This document shows positions 26,344 through 35,405 of a stretch of 64,000 nucleotides of DNA, one piece after another. The stretch is from Pseudomonas koreensis (GTDB lineage: Bacteria; Pseudomonadota; Gammaproteobacteria; Pseudomonadales; Pseudomonadaceae). How positions within the stretch are numbered: position 1 is the first letter of the stretch; each line of letters opens with the position of its first letter. The notes under the pieces are model-generated. The model ran no database searches. It was not told the origin of the DNA and saw nothing but the letters and a program-made list of their open reading frames with translations. The DNA is taken from assembly GCF_025447595.1 (NCBI RefSeq), contig NZ_JAOEJU010000020.1, positions 1 to 64,000 on the forward strand, given 5' to 3'. A program made the position numbers and the translations under genes.

Positions 26344-27315
26344 ATGAAGCAATATCTCGATCTGGTGTCGCACGTCATCAACAACGGCACCAAACAGGCC
26401 AACCGTACCGGCGTGAACACCATCAGCTTTCCGGGCGCCATGCTGCGCTTCGATCTGCAGGAAGGTTTCCCGGCGATCACCACCCGCAAGATGGCCTTCA
26501 AATCGGCGATCGGCGAGATGTGCGGCTTTCTGCGGGGCGTGAACAACGCCGCCGAATTTCGTGCGCTGGGCTGCAAGGTCTGGGATCAGAACGCCAACGA
26601 AAACGCCCAGTGGCTGGCCAACCCGTTCCGCCAGGGCGAAGACGACCTCGGCGAAATCTACGGCGTGCAATGGCGCAAATGGCCGGCATACAAGCAGATC
26701 CCGCTGAGCAATACCGCCGCCATCGAACAGACCTTGAGCAAAGGCTACAAGCAGATTGCCCAGGGCGAAGAAGACGGCCAGGCCTACGTGGTGCTGTACA
26801 AAGCCATCGATCAGGTGCGCCAGTGCGTCGACACGATCATCAAGGACCCGGGCAGCCGCCGCATCCTGTTCCACGGCTGGAACTGCGCCCAGCTCGATGA
26901 AATGGCCTTGCCGCCGTGCCATCTGCTGTACCAGTTCCACCCGAATGTCGAGACCAAAGAGATTTCTCTGACCCTCTACATCCGCTCCAACGACCTGGGG
27001 CTGGGCACGCCGTTCAACCTCACCGAAGGCGCCGCGCTGCTGAGCCTGATCGGTCGCCTGACCGGCTACACGCCGCGCTGGTTCACCTATTTCATCGGTG
27101 ACGCCCATGTCTACGAAAACCACCTGGACATGCTCAACGAACAGCTCAAGCGCGAGCCGTTCGCCATGCCGAAGCTGAAGATTTCGGACCGCGTGCCGGA
27201 GTTTGCCAAGACCGGTGTGTATCAGCCGGAGTGGCTGGAACTGGTAGAGCCGAGCGACTTCTCGCTGGAAGGCTACGAGCACCATGCGCCGATGACTGCG
27301 CCGATGGCGGTCTGA
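26344..27315 (+). CDS. thyA: Thymidylate synthase
   Basis: 323-aa cytosolic enzyme that methylates dUMP to dTMP using methylenetetrahydrofolate. Folate and dUMP motifs are NRTGVNTISFPGAMLRFDL at the N-terminus, the catalytic Cys in MALPPCHLLYQFHP, SLTLYIRSNDLGLGTPFNLT and the C-terminal region VYENHLDML. It is about 60 residues longer than the 264-aa E. coli enzyme: an insert (roughly residues 105-160, KQIPLSNTAAIEQTLSKGYK onward) lies between GVQWRKW and DPGSRRILFHGWN. Full-length frame, no frameshift. folA lies 13 kb downstream. Confidence 0.96.
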   Translation: MKQYLDLVSHVINNGTKQANRTGVNTISFPGAMLRFDLQEGFPAITTRKMAFKSAIGEMCGFLRGVNNAAEFRALGCKVWDQNANENAQWLANPFRQGEDDLGEIYGVQWRKWPAYKQIPLSNTAAIEQTLSKGYKQIAQGEEDGQAYVVLYKAIDQVRQCVDTIIKDPGSRRILFHGWNCAQLDEMALPPCHLLYQFHPNVETKEISLTLYIRSNDLGLGTPFNLTEGAALLSLIGRLTGYTPRWFTYFIGDAHVYENHLDMLNEQLKREPFAMPKLKISDRVPEFAKTGVYQPEWLELVEPSDFSLEGYEHHAPMTAPMAV

Positions 27316-27331
27316 CAGGCAATGTAAAAAA

Positions 27332-27422
27332 TTGTGGGAGCGAGCTTGCTCGCGAAAGCGTCGGGTCAGTCGATATTTTTACCAACTGACACTCCGCCTT
27401 CGCGAGCAAGCTCGCTCCCACA
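27332..27422. repeat. REPIN: two intact REP arms
   Basis: TTGTGGGAGCGAGCTTGCTCGCGAAAGC pairs with GCCTTCGCGAGCAAGCTCGCTCCCACA, spacer about 35 bases. It lies between convergent thyA and cadR. Confidence 0.9.
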
Positions 27423-27438
27423 GTGTTATGTGGTGTGC

Positions 27439-27888
27439 TCAGTGGCCGTGACTACGGCCCACATGCGAATGCTCGACCTCCGCCGCCACAACCCCGCCAC
27501 TCACCTCCAGCCGCTGCAAAATCCCGCATTGATCCGCCTCCGGCCCTTCGCCACAGCGCTGGCGCAGGTCGAGCAGTTGCGTCTGCAAGGCCAGTAACCC
27601 GTCGATCCGCGTCTTGACGTGCTGGATGTGCTCGTCGATCAGCGCATTCACGCTCTCGCACTGATCCTGCGGGCTGTCGCGCAAGGCGAGCAGGCTGCGG
27701 ATTTCTTCGAGGGTCATGTCGAGGGTGCGGCAGTTGCGGATGAAGGTCAGGCGCTCGGCGTGGGCCTGGGTGTAGACGCGGTAGTTGCCGTCGCTGCGGG
27801 CCGGTTCCGGCAGCAGGTTTTCACGCTCGTAGTAGCGGATGGTTTCCACGGCGCAATCGGTCTGTTTGGCCAGTTCTCCGATCTTCAT
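27439..27888 (-). CDS. cadR: Cd(II)/Pb(II)-responsive MerR-family regulator
   Basis: 149-aa MerR-type activator. The N-terminal HTH is MKIGELAKQTDCAVETIRYY, then a dimerisation helix. The three metal-site cysteines are at RNCRTLD, DQCESVN and EADQCG. The His-rich tail HSHVGRSHGH is diagnostic of Pseudomonas CadR and gives a second metal site. The start at 27888 is preferred because the longer frame has no MerR-like sequence. It diverges from cadA; the shared 84-base gap holds the operator. It is expected to repress and, with metal, untwist the cadA promoter. Confidence 0.95.
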   Translation of the reverse strand: MKIGELAKQTDCAVETIRYYERENLLPEPARSDGNYRVYTQAHAERLTFIRNCRTLDMTLEEIRSLLALRDSPQDQCESVNALIDEHIQHVKTRIDGLLALQTQLLDLRQRCGEGPEADQCGILQRLEVSGGVVAAEVEHSHVGRSHGH

Positions 27889-27911
27889 GACGGCAATCTC
27901 CAAAAGGGTGC

Positions 27912-27942
27912 TTGACCCTATAGTGGCTACAGGGTCTTTACT
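27912..27942 (+). promoter_or_regulatory. cadA promoter with CadR operator
   Basis: -35 TTGACC (27912-27917), a 19-base spacer, then a -10-like TTTACT (27937-27942). The dyad ACCCTATAG-TGG-CTACAGGGT (27915-27935) fills the spacer. The over-long spacer with a centred dyad is the hallmark of MerR-type promoters. Confidence 0.85.
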
Positions 27943-27972
27943 TGGCAACAGGCACCTTCATGGACGCGACCA

Positions 27973-30282
27973 ATGAGCGATTCCCTGCACACCCACAAGC
28001 CCGGCGACGGGCACGATCACAGTCACAAGCTGCAGCCTGTGCATAAACATGCCCACGCCGGCGATTCCTGCTGCGGGTCGAAAACCGTTACGCCTGCGCC
28101 AGCTCATTCGAGTGACGACGCCTGCTGCTCGTCGAAAGCCGCCGCGCCTTCACTGGTGCAACTGAGCGAGGCAAAAAGCGCCGACGCCCGGCTGAGCAGC
28201 TTCCGCATCGAGGCGATGGACTGCCCGACCGAACAGACGCTGATCCAGAACAAGCTCGGTAAACTGGCCGGGATCCAGCAGCTGGAATTCAACCTGATCA
28301 ACCGCGTGCTCGGCGTGACCCACAATCTGTCGGACACCGCGCCGATCATCGACGCGATCAAATCCCTCGGCATGCAGGCCGAGCCGCTGGAGGCGGGCGT
28401 TGAAGCGCCGGTCGTAGCCCCGGTGAAAAAACACTGGTGGCCGCTGGCGCTGTCCGGCGTCGGTGCGCTGGCCGCTGAAGTGATCCACTTCACCAGCGCC
28501 GCCCCGACCTGGGTGGTGGCGATCATCGCGCTGATCTCGATCCTCAGCGGCGGCCTCACCACCTACAAGAAGGGCTGGATCGCCCTGAAGAACCGCAACC
28601 TCAACATCAACGCCCTGATGAGCATCGCCGTGACCGGCGCCGTGTTGATCGGCCAATGGCCGGAAGCGGCGATGGTGATGTTCCTGTTCACCGTGGCCGA
28701 GTTGATCGAAGCACGCTCGCTGGACCGCGCGCGCAACGCCATCAGCGGCCTGATGCAGATGACGCCGGAGCAGGCGACTGTGTTGCAGGCGGACGGCAAC
28801 TGGGTCGAACTGGACGTCAAAAGCATCGATCTCGGCGCCCGGGTGCGAGTGAAACCCGGCGAGCGCATCGCGCTGGACGGAGAAGTCGTCAGCGGCAGTT
28901 CGACCATCGATCAGGCGCCGATCACTGGCGAAAGCCTGCCGGTGGAAAAAACCGTTGGCGACAAGGTCTTTGCGGGCACCATCAACCAGGCCGGTTCGCT
29001 GGAATACGCGGTGACCGCTGCGGCGAACAATTCCACCCTGGCGCGGATCATTCACGCCGTGGAACAGGCGCAAGGCGCACGTGCGCCGACCCAGCGCTTC
29101 GTCGATCAGTTCTCGAAGATCTACACCCCGGTGGTCTTCGTTCTGGCGCTGGCCGTGGCGATCATCCCGCCGCTGTTCATGGGCGCCGCGTGGTTCGACT
29201 GGATCTATCGCGCGCTGGTGCTGCTGGTGGTCGCGTGCCCGTGCGCTTTGGTGATTTCCACCCCGGTGACCATCGTCAGCGGCCTTGCGGCAGCGGCGCG
29301 CAAAGGCATTCTGGTCAAGGGCGGTGTGTACCTGGAGGGCGGTTTCAAGCTCGATTATCTGGCCCTCGACAAGACCGGCACCATCACCCACGGCAAACCG
29401 GTGCAGACTGATTACCTGTCCCTCGACCCGACCGCCGACGCCACCGCCCCGGCCATTGCCGCCGCGCTGGCCGGACGTTCCGATCACCCGGTGTCGCTGG
29501 CCATCGCCAATGCGGCTGTGGATAAAGGTTTCGCGGCTCTGGTTGTGGATAACTTCGAAGCGTTGGCCGGCCGTGGGGTAAAAGGCGAGGTCAACGGTCA
29601 GGTCTACCACTTGGGCAACCACCGACTGGTTGAAGAACTGGGCCTGTGCTCGCCGCAACTGGAAGAAAAACTGTTCGCGCTGGAGAAACAGGGCAAATCC
29701 GTGGTGCTGCTCCTCGACCGTTCCGGCCCGCTGGCTCTGTTCGCCGTGGCCGACACGGTCAAGGAAACCAGCCGCGAAGCGATCCGCCAACTGCACGAAC
29801 TGGGCGTGAAAACCCTGATGCTCACCGGCGACAACGTCCACACCGCGCAGGCGATTGCGGCGCAGGTCGGGATCGATCAGGCCAAGGGCGACTTGCTGCC
29901 GACCGACAAACTGCAAGCCATCGAAGACCTGTACGCGCAGGGCCGCCGGGTCGGCATGGTCGGTGACGGCATCAACGACGCGCCGGCACTGGCTCGGGCG
30001 GAGATCGGTTTCGCCATGGCCGCAGCCGGTACCGATACGGCGATTGAAACCGCCGATGTCGCCCTGATGGACGACGATCTACGCAAGATTCCGGCCTTCA
30101 TCAGCCTGTCGCGCCATACCGCCGCTATCCTCAAACAGAACATCGCACTGGCGCTGGTGATCAAAGCGATCTTTCTTGGGGTAACCTTCGCCGGGCTCGC
30201 CACCATGTGGATGGCGGTGTTTGCCGACATGGGCGTGAGCCTGCTGGTGGTGTTCAACGGTTTGCGCCTGTTGCGCAAATAG
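27973..30282 (+). CDS. cadA: Cd/Zn/Pb-translocating P1B-type ATPase
   Basis: 769-aa inner-membrane metal efflux pump. The N-terminus is His/Cys-rich (HTHKPGDGHDHSHK, then DSCCGSK and DACCSSK), a likely metal-binding tail. One HMA domain follows with the MDCPTEQ metal motif of Zn/Cd pumps near residue 78. The membrane metal site CPC lies in VACPCALV, the phosphorylated Asp in LALDKTGTITHG, and the hinge in MLTGDNVHTAQ and VGDGINDAPALA. Full length. Controlled by CadR through the spacer operator. The LysR gene starts 16 bases after its stop and may receive read-through. Confidence 0.95.
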   Translation: MSDSLHTHKPGDGHDHSHKLQPVHKHAHAGDSCCGSKTVTPAPAHSSDDACCSSKAAAPSLVQLSEAKSADARLSSFRIEAMDCPTEQTLIQNKLGKLAGIQQLEFNLINRVLGVTHNLSDTAPIIDAIKSLGMQAEPLEAGVEAPVVAPVKKHWWPLALSGVGALAAEVIHFTSAAPTWVVAIIALISILSGGLTTYKKGWIALKNRNLNINALMSIAVTGAVLIGQWPEAAMVMFLFTVAELIEARSLDRARNAISGLMQMTPEQATVLQADGNWVELDVKSIDLGARVRVKPGERIALDGEVVSGSSTIDQAPITGESLPVEKTVGDKVFAGTINQAGSLEYAVTAAANNSTLARIIHAVEQAQGARAPTQRFVDQFSKIYTPVVFVLALAVAIIPPLFMGAAWFDWIYRALVLLVVACPCALVISTPVTIVSGLAAAARKGILVKGGVYLEGGFKLDYLALDKTGTITHGKPVQTDYLSLDPTADATAPAIAAALAGRSDHPVSLAIANAAVDKGFAALVVDNFEALAGRGVKGEVNGQVYHLGNHRLVEELGLCSPQLEEKLFALEKQGKSVVLLLDRSGPLALFAVADTVKETSREAIRQLHELGVKTLMLTGDNVHTAQAIAAQVGIDQAKGDLLPTDKLQAIEDLYAQGRRVGMVGDGINDAPALARAEIGFAMAAAGTDTAIETADVALMDDDLRKIPAFISLSRHTAAILKQNIALALVIKAIFLGVTFAGLATMWMAVFADMGVSLLVVFNGLRLLRK

Positions 30283-30298
30283 AGGAAGAGGGACGGTT

Positions 30299-31162
30299 GT
30301 GCTGAGTGCCGAGCTGAAAGCGTTTTACATGGTGGCCCGCTTGGGCAGCATCACGCTGGCGGCGAAAAAGCTCGGCCTCAGCCAACCGACCGTGACCACC
30401 CAGATCCGCAATCTGGAAAGCCAGTATTCGGTGGAGCTGTTCTACCGTGGCGGCCGGCGCCTGAGTGTCAGCGACGAAGGCGCGCGGTTGTTGCCGATGG
30501 TCAAGGCGCTGTTGCAGCAGGAGGCCGATATCGAGTTCTTCCTGCGCAACAGCGGCCAGGTGCAGGGCACGCTGCGCATCGCCGCCACGGCGCCGTATTA
30601 CATCCTCGATCTGGTGAAGACCTTTCGCGAGCGCCTGCCGCAGGTGGAAGTGTCGGTGGAAATCGGCAACTCGCAGCAAGTGCTCGAAGCGCTGGAGGAT
30701 TACCGGGTGGATGTCGCGGCGTCGTCGCAATTGCTCGACGATGCACGGCTGATCCGCCGGGTGCTCGGCAGCGATCCGCTGGTGCTGGCGGTGCATCGCA
30801 ATCATCCGCTGGCGGCGCACGACCATGTGACGCTGAGTGCGCTGACCGGGCATACCTTGCTGATGCGTGAATCCGGTTCGACCACCCGGCGGCTCACCGA
30901 AGAATTGCTGGCCAGCGCGGGCGTCAATTTCGGCCCGTTGCTGGAAATCGGCAGTCGTGAGTCGATCCGCGAGGCGGTGCTGCGCAATATCGGCATCAGC
31001 ATCATCGCCCGCCAGGAAGTGCCGCACGATCCGCAGTTGCGGGTGCTGACCCTGGAAAATGCGCCGCAGATTCCCGAATACCTCTACTGCCTCAAGGAAC
31101 GCAAGAACGCCCGGTTGCCGGCAGCGTTTCTCGGACTGGCGCAGGAAATGTCCCCGGCCTGA
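30299..31162 (+). CDS. LysR-family regulator of the aminoethylphosphonate cluster
   Basis: 287-aa LysR activator. The N-terminal winged HTH is AFYMVARLGSITLAAKKLGL followed by SQPTVTTQIRNLE; the C-terminal periplasmic-binding-like effector domain begins near residue 90 (GTLRIAATAPYYILDLVKTF). It starts with GTG at 30299 with GAGGAAGAGGG upstream. It immediately precedes an AEP-type ABC importer on the same strand and resembles the LysR subfamily associated with AEP catabolism. Role by context: sensing AEP or a breakdown product. It lies 16 bases downstream of cadA, a likely chance junction of two accessory modules. Confidence 0.85.
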   Translation: MLSAELKAFYMVARLGSITLAAKKLGLSQPTVTTQIRNLESQYSVELFYRGGRRLSVSDEGARLLPMVKALLQQEADIEFFLRNSGQVQGTLRIAATAPYYILDLVKTFRERLPQVEVSVEIGNSQQVLEALEDYRVDVAASSQLLDDARLIRRVLGSDPLVLAVHRNHPLAAHDHVTLSALTGHTLLMRESGSTTRRLTEELLASAGVNFGPLLEIGSRESIREAVLRNIGISIIARQEVPHDPQLRVLTLENAPQIPEYLYCLKERKNARLPAAFLGLAQEMSPA

Positions 31163-31186
31163 GATTTTCAGTGCCTGTGCCGGCCT

Positions 31187-31266
31187 CTTCGCGAGCAAGC
31201 TCGCTCCCACAGGGGATAGTGTTCACAACGCAGATCCAATGTGGGAGCGAGCTTGCTCGCGAAGGC
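31187..31266. repeat. REPIN: two intact REP arms
   Basis: CTTCGCGAGCAAGCTCGCTCCCACAG and TGTGGGAGCGAGCTTGCTCGCGAAG, spacer about 30 bases. It lies between the LysR gene and the ABC importer and separates the two transcripts. Confidence 0.9.
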
Positions 31267-31403
31267 GTCGGACTAGGCAACACAGGACTTGAGACCTGAA
31301 CCAAAATCCCTGAATACCACTATCGGTCGTTTTTGCCTTGTTGCCATATGACCGACGCATTACAACTCTAGGATTCGTCTCATCTGCTCGATGAGGCCTG
31401 TCC

Positions 31404-32480
31404 ATGAACCCTGCAATCGCAACTGCCCTGACCAACCCCGGCGCACCGATGAAAGTGCGCGGCGTGCAGAAGCGCTTCGGCGCTTTCACGGCGCTGGATA
31501 ACGTCTCCCTCGATGTCGCGGCCGGTGAGCTGGTGTGCCTGCTCGGCCCGTCGGGGTGTGGCAAGACCACGCTGCTGCGTTGTATCGCCGGTCTGGAGAA
31601 GCAGGACAGCGGCGAGTTGTACCTCGGCGAGCGCGACGTTTCCCACCTCGCCCCGCAGGCTCGCGACTACGGCATCCTGTTCCAGTCCTACGCGCTGTTC
31701 CCCAATCTGACCGTCGAAGCGAACATTGCCTACGGCCTCGCCGGCAGTGGTCGCGATGAAGTGCGCCGTCGTGTCGGTCAGATGCTGGAACTGGTCGGCC
31801 TCACCGGCAGTGAGAAAAAGTACCCGGGCCAGTTGTCCGGCGGCCAGCAGCAACGGGTGGCACTGGCCCGTGCCCTGGCTCCCGCGCCGTCGCTGCTGTT
31901 GCTTGACGAACCGATGTCGGCCCTCGACGCCCGGGTCCGCGAGCATCTGTGCACCGAGCTGCGCCAACTGCAACGCAACCTCGGCATCACCACCCTGATG
32001 GTCACCCACAATCAGGACGAAGCCATGCTGATGGCCGACCGCATCGCCGTGATGAACAACGGCAAGGTCGAGCAGTACGCCACCCCGCAGGAAATCTACA
32101 ACCGCCCGGCCACGCCGTTCGTGGCCGAGTTCGTCGGCCAGGGCAACTGGCTGCCGTTCCAGCGCAGCAGCGACAGCCACGCCAAGGTCGGCGGGATGAA
32201 CCTGCGCCTGGCCGACGGCAGCGTCCACAGTCCGTCGGGCCGGCTGTTCTGCCGTCCGGAAGCGATCAACGTCAATCCGTTGGTGCACGAAGAAAACCTG
32301 TTCCCGGCCAAGGTTCGCGAGATCACTTTCCTCGGCAACCGCTGCCGCATGAGCTTCGAACTCGATCAGTTACCCGGTCACGCCTTGCTCGCTGAACTGG
32401 CGCCGGAAGCCATGCCACGCCTCGGCGCCCAGCAGATCATGGTCGCCTTGCCGCCACGCAGCCTGCAGGTGTTTGCCTGA
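31404..32480 (+). CDS. AEP-type ABC importer, ATP-binding protein (PhnT-like)
   Basis: 358-aa cytoplasmic ATPase. Walker A is GPSGCGKTTLL near residue 49, the Q-loop ILFQSYALFPNLTV, the signature LSGGQQQRVALARAL, Walker B LLLLDEPMSALD and the switch His in VTHNQDEAM. A C-terminal TOBE-like domain runs from about residue 250 (RLFCRPEAINV). The sequence type is that of the putative 2-aminoethylphosphonate transporters. The stop overlaps the permease start (TGATG). A 140-base leader after the REPIN carries TCGGTC...GACCGA half-sites (31323-31355), candidate LysR contacts. Confidence 0.92.
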   Translation: MNPAIATALTNPGAPMKVRGVQKRFGAFTALDNVSLDVAAGELVCLLGPSGCGKTTLLRCIAGLEKQDSGELYLGERDVSHLAPQARDYGILFQSYALFPNLTVEANIAYGLAGSGRDEVRRRVGQMLELVGLTGSEKKYPGQLSGGQQQRVALARALAPAPSLLLLDEPMSALDARVREHLCTELRQLQRNLGITTLMVTHNQDEAMLMADRIAVMNNGKVEQYATPQEIYNRPATPFVAEFVGQGNWLPFQRSSDSHAKVGGMNLRLADGSVHSPSGRLFCRPEAINVNPLVHEENLFPAKVREITFLGNRCRMSFELDQLPGHALLAELAPEAMPRLGAQQIMVALPPRSLQVFA

Positions 32481-34204
32481 TGAACAGCAACCTCGCACTG
32501 CCGCTACCGCAAAAGCAGGCGCGGCAGGTGTCCGGGGCCGAGGTCGGCGACCGGATCTTCGTCCTCGGCGGCAAACTCCTGCTGCTGGTGCTGCTCGGTG
32601 TGGCGGTGCTGTTGCCATTGCTGGCGATCTTCTGGCGCGGCTTCAGCAGCGAAGCCGGGCAGGGCGGTGGCTGGCTCGCCGCGAAAGAGCTGGTGACCAG
32701 CGACAATTTTCACTGGCTGCTCGGTAACAGCCTGAAGGTTTCCCTCAGCGTCGCGGCCATCGTCGTACCGCTGGCCTACCTGTTTGCCTACGCCTTGCAG
32801 CGCACGTTGATTCCGGCAAAAGGCATCTGGCGCGGTATTTCGCTGCTGCCGCTGATGGCGCCTTCGATGTTGCCGGGGATCGCGCTGGTCTATCTGTTCG
32901 GCAATCAGGGCATGTTGCGCGGGCTGCTGTCGGACAACATCTACGGTTTCTGGGGGATTGTTCTGGGTGAGGTGATCTACACCTTCCCACACGCCTTGAT
33001 GATTTTGCTGTCAGCCCTGTCGCTGGCAGATGCGCGATTGTTCGACGCTGCGTCGAGCATGGGTGCAAGCCCTGCAAAAGCCTTCCGCAGCATTACTTGG
33101 CCGGCAACCCGTCAGGCCGTGTTCGCCGCGTTCTGTCTGGTGTTCACCCTGACCATCACCGATTTCGGTGTGCCGGTGGTGGTCGGTGGCGACTATCAGG
33201 TGCTGGCGCTGGAAGCCTACAAAGCGGTGGTCGGCCAGCAGCAATTCGGTCGCGGCGCATTGATCGGCATGGTTCTGCTGCTGCCGGCGCTGTTCAGCTT
33301 CGGCGTCGATGCCTGGCTGCGTCGCCGTCACGGCGACTCCATGAGTGGCCGCGCCCAGGTGTTCAAACCGGCGCCGTCGAAGAAGCGCGATGCTTTTTAT
33401 CTCAGCGTTGTGCTGCTGATCAGCGCCGCGTTGCTGCTGGTGTTCGGCATGGCGGTGTTCTCGTCGCTGGTGAAGTTCTGGCCGTACAACCTGTCGTTGT
33501 CGCTCAACCACTACCAGTTCAACGAGACCGCCGGCGGTGGCTGGCTGGCCTACGGCAACAGTCTGAAGATGGCGCTGGGCACGGCGTTGATCGGTAGCGT
33601 GCTGATCTTCACCGGTGCCTACCTGATGGAAAAGACCCGCAACCAGCGAGGGCTGAATCTGACACTGCGCATGCTCAGTTTCGTACCGATGGCGGTGCCG
33701 GGGCTGGTGCTGGGTCTGGGTTATGTCTTCTTCTTCAACCTGACTGGCAACCCGCTGCACGTGCTGTACGGGACCATGACCCTGCTGATCGTCTGCACCA
33801 TTGCTCACTATTTGACCACTGCGCAGATGACCGCCACCACCGCGCTGCGCCAGCTCGACGCCGAGTTCGAGGCCGCCGCGCTGTCGCTCAAGGCGCCGCT
33901 GTACCGGCATTACCTGCGGGTCACCGTGCCGATCTGCCTGCCGGCGCTGCTGGACATCGTGCGCTACCTCTTCGTCTCGGCCATGACCACCGTGTCTGCC
34001 GCGATCTTCCTCTACAGCCCCGACACCATCCTCGCGGCGGTGGCGGTGCTGAACATGGATGACGCCGGCAACGTCGGCGGCGCGGCGGCGATGTCGACCC
34101 TGATTCTGTTCACCTCGGCGGGCGTGTCCTTGCTGCTGGCCTGGGCTTCGCGCGGCTTGCTGCGCCGTTCCCAGGCCTGGCGGCAAACGGCGCCCGGCCA
34201 CTGA
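32480..34204 (+). CDS. AEP-type ABC importer, fused double permease (PhnU/V-like)
   Basis: 574-aa inner-membrane protein made of two fused permease halves, about six membrane segments each. EAA-like loops appear in both halves: DAASSMGASPAKAFRSITWP in the first and EAAALSLKAPLYRHYLRVTV in the second. The fusion is as in FbpB/iron-type permeases and the putative AEP family. It is coupled to the ATPase by a one-base overlap. One protein therefore supplies both channel halves. Confidence 0.92.
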   Translation: MNSNLALPLPQKQARQVSGAEVGDRIFVLGGKLLLLVLLGVAVLLPLLAIFWRGFSSEAGQGGGWLAAKELVTSDNFHWLLGNSLKVSLSVAAIVVPLAYLFAYALQRTLIPAKGIWRGISLLPLMAPSMLPGIALVYLFGNQGMLRGLLSDNIYGFWGIVLGEVIYTFPHALMILLSALSLADARLFDAASSMGASPAKAFRSITWPATRQAVFAAFCLVFTLTITDFGVPVVVGGDYQVLALEAYKAVVGQQQFGRGALIGMVLLLPALFSFGVDAWLRRRHGDSMSGRAQVFKPAPSKKRDAFYLSVVLLISAALLLVFGMAVFSSLVKFWPYNLSLSLNHYQFNETAGGGWLAYGNSLKMALGTALIGSVLIFTGAYLMEKTRNQRGLNLTLRMLSFVPMAVPGLVLGLGYVFFFNLTGNPLHVLYGTMTLLIVCTIAHYLTTAQMTATTALRQLDAEFEAAALSLKAPLYRHYLRVTVPICLPALLDIVRYLFVSAMTTVSAAIFLYSPDTILAAVAVLNMDDAGNVGGAAAMSTLILFTSAGVSLLLAWASRGLLRRSQAWRQTAPGH

Positions 34205-34251
34205 TCCACGACTTGTCCCTAAAGCCTCAACTCACCTACAGGAAAACGATC

Positions 34252-35277
34252 ATGTTCAAGCCTATGGCCCTGGCCGCTGCTGTGCTCGCTACTTTCAGCC
34301 TGAATGCCTTCGCGGCAAAAACCGAGTTGACGGTGTACACCGCCCTCGAAGCCGAACAGTTGAAGTCCTACAAAGAAGCCTTCGAAAAGGCCAACCCGGA
34401 CGTCGAGATCAAGTGGGTGCGCGACTCCACCGGGATCATCACCGCCAAACTGCTGGCCGAAAAGGATCGCCCGCAGGCTGACGCGGTGTGGGGCCTGGCA
34501 GCATCGAGCCTGGCGATCCTCGATCAGCAAGGCATGCTGCAAAGCTACGCGCCGAAGGATCTGGGCAAGATCGGCGCGAACTACCGCGACGCCGCCAACC
34601 CGCCAGCCTGGGTCGGCATGGACGTCTGGGCTGCGACCATTTGCTTCAACACCGTCGAGGCCGAGAAACAGGGCCTGACCAAACCGGTGAGCTGGCAGGA
34701 CCTGACCAAGCCTGAGTACAAGGGCAAGATCGTGATGCCGAACCCGGCTTCGTCCGGCACCGGTTTCCTCGACGTCAGCGCCTGGCTGCAAACCTTCGGC
34801 GAAAAGCAGGGCTGGGCTTACATGGACGGTCTGCACCAGAACATCGGCCAGTACGTTCACTCCGGTTCCAAGCCTTGCAAACTGGCGGCAGCCGGCGAAT
34901 TCCCGATCGGGATTTCCTTCGAATACCCGGCGGTTCAGCTGAAGCGTCAGGGCGCGCCGCTGGACATCATCCTGCCGAAGGAAGGTCTGGGCTGGGAGAT
35001 CGAAGCGACTGCCGTGATCAAAGGCACGCCGCATGAAGAAGCTGCGAAGAAACTGGCCGACTTCTCCGCCAGCGCCCCGGCGATGGATCTGTACAAGGAA
35101 AACTTCGCCGTTCTCGCGCAGCCGGGCATCGCCAAGCCGCAGACCGAACTGCCGGCCGACTACGAGCAGCGCCTGATCAAGAACGACTTCGCCTGGGCCT
35201 CGAAGAACCGCGACGAGATCCTGACCGAATGGCGCAAGCGCTATGACGGCAAGTCCGAGAAAGTCGCTGCCAAGTAA
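34252..35277 (+). CDS. AEP-type ABC importer, periplasmic binding protein (PhnS-like)
   Basis: 341-aa exported binding protein with signal peptide MFKPMALAAAVLATFSLNAF (cleavage near AFA). The mature protein starts KTELTVYTALEAEQ, the iron/AEP-type solute-binding fold. Inner motifs are WGLAASSLAILDQQGML, GMDVWAATICFNTVEAEKQ and MPNPASSGTGFLDVSAWLQT. The start at 34252 is set by the signal peptide and by AGGAAAAC upstream, 47 bases after the permease stop. It is the highest-affinity determinant of the importer; AEP as ligand is inferred from family and neighbours. Confidence 0.92.
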   Translation: MFKPMALAAAVLATFSLNAFAAKTELTVYTALEAEQLKSYKEAFEKANPDVEIKWVRDSTGIITAKLLAEKDRPQADAVWGLAASSLAILDQQGMLQSYAPKDLGKIGANYRDAANPPAWVGMDVWAATICFNTVEAEKQGLTKPVSWQDLTKPEYKGKIVMPNPASSGTGFLDVSAWLQTFGEKQGWAYMDGLHQNIGQYVHSGSKPCKLAAAGEFPIGISFEYPAVQLKRQGAPLDIILPKEGLGWEIEATAVIKGTPHEEAAKKLADFSASAPAMDLYKENFAVLAQPGIAKPQTELPADYEQRLIKNDFAWASKNRDEILTEWRKRYDGKSEKVAAK

Positions 35278-35298
35278 GAACTTCATCGACTGACAGGG

Positions 35299-35380
35299 CC
35301 CCTTCGCGAGCAAGCTCGCTCCCACACTGGATCGCATTCACAACGCAAATCAATGTGGGAGCGAGCTTGCTCGCGAAAGC
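35299..35380. repeat. REPIN inside the AEP cluster
   Basis: Two intact arms with spacer about 30 bases, between the binding-protein gene and the FAD oxidoreductase gene. It may reduce read-through or stabilise the importer mRNA. Confidence 0.9.
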
Positions 35381-35405
35381 GGTCTCTCATTCAGAGCATC
35401 TCTAG

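Noticed and set aside
28150..29916. 588-codon minus-strand frame opposite cadA
   Set aside because: Antisense shadow of a complete P-type ATPase gene.
31321..31360. Pho-box-like element upstream of the AEP importer
   Set aside because: Only TCGGTC/GACCGA half-sites 21 bases apart are present; no direct-repeat Pho box could be read.
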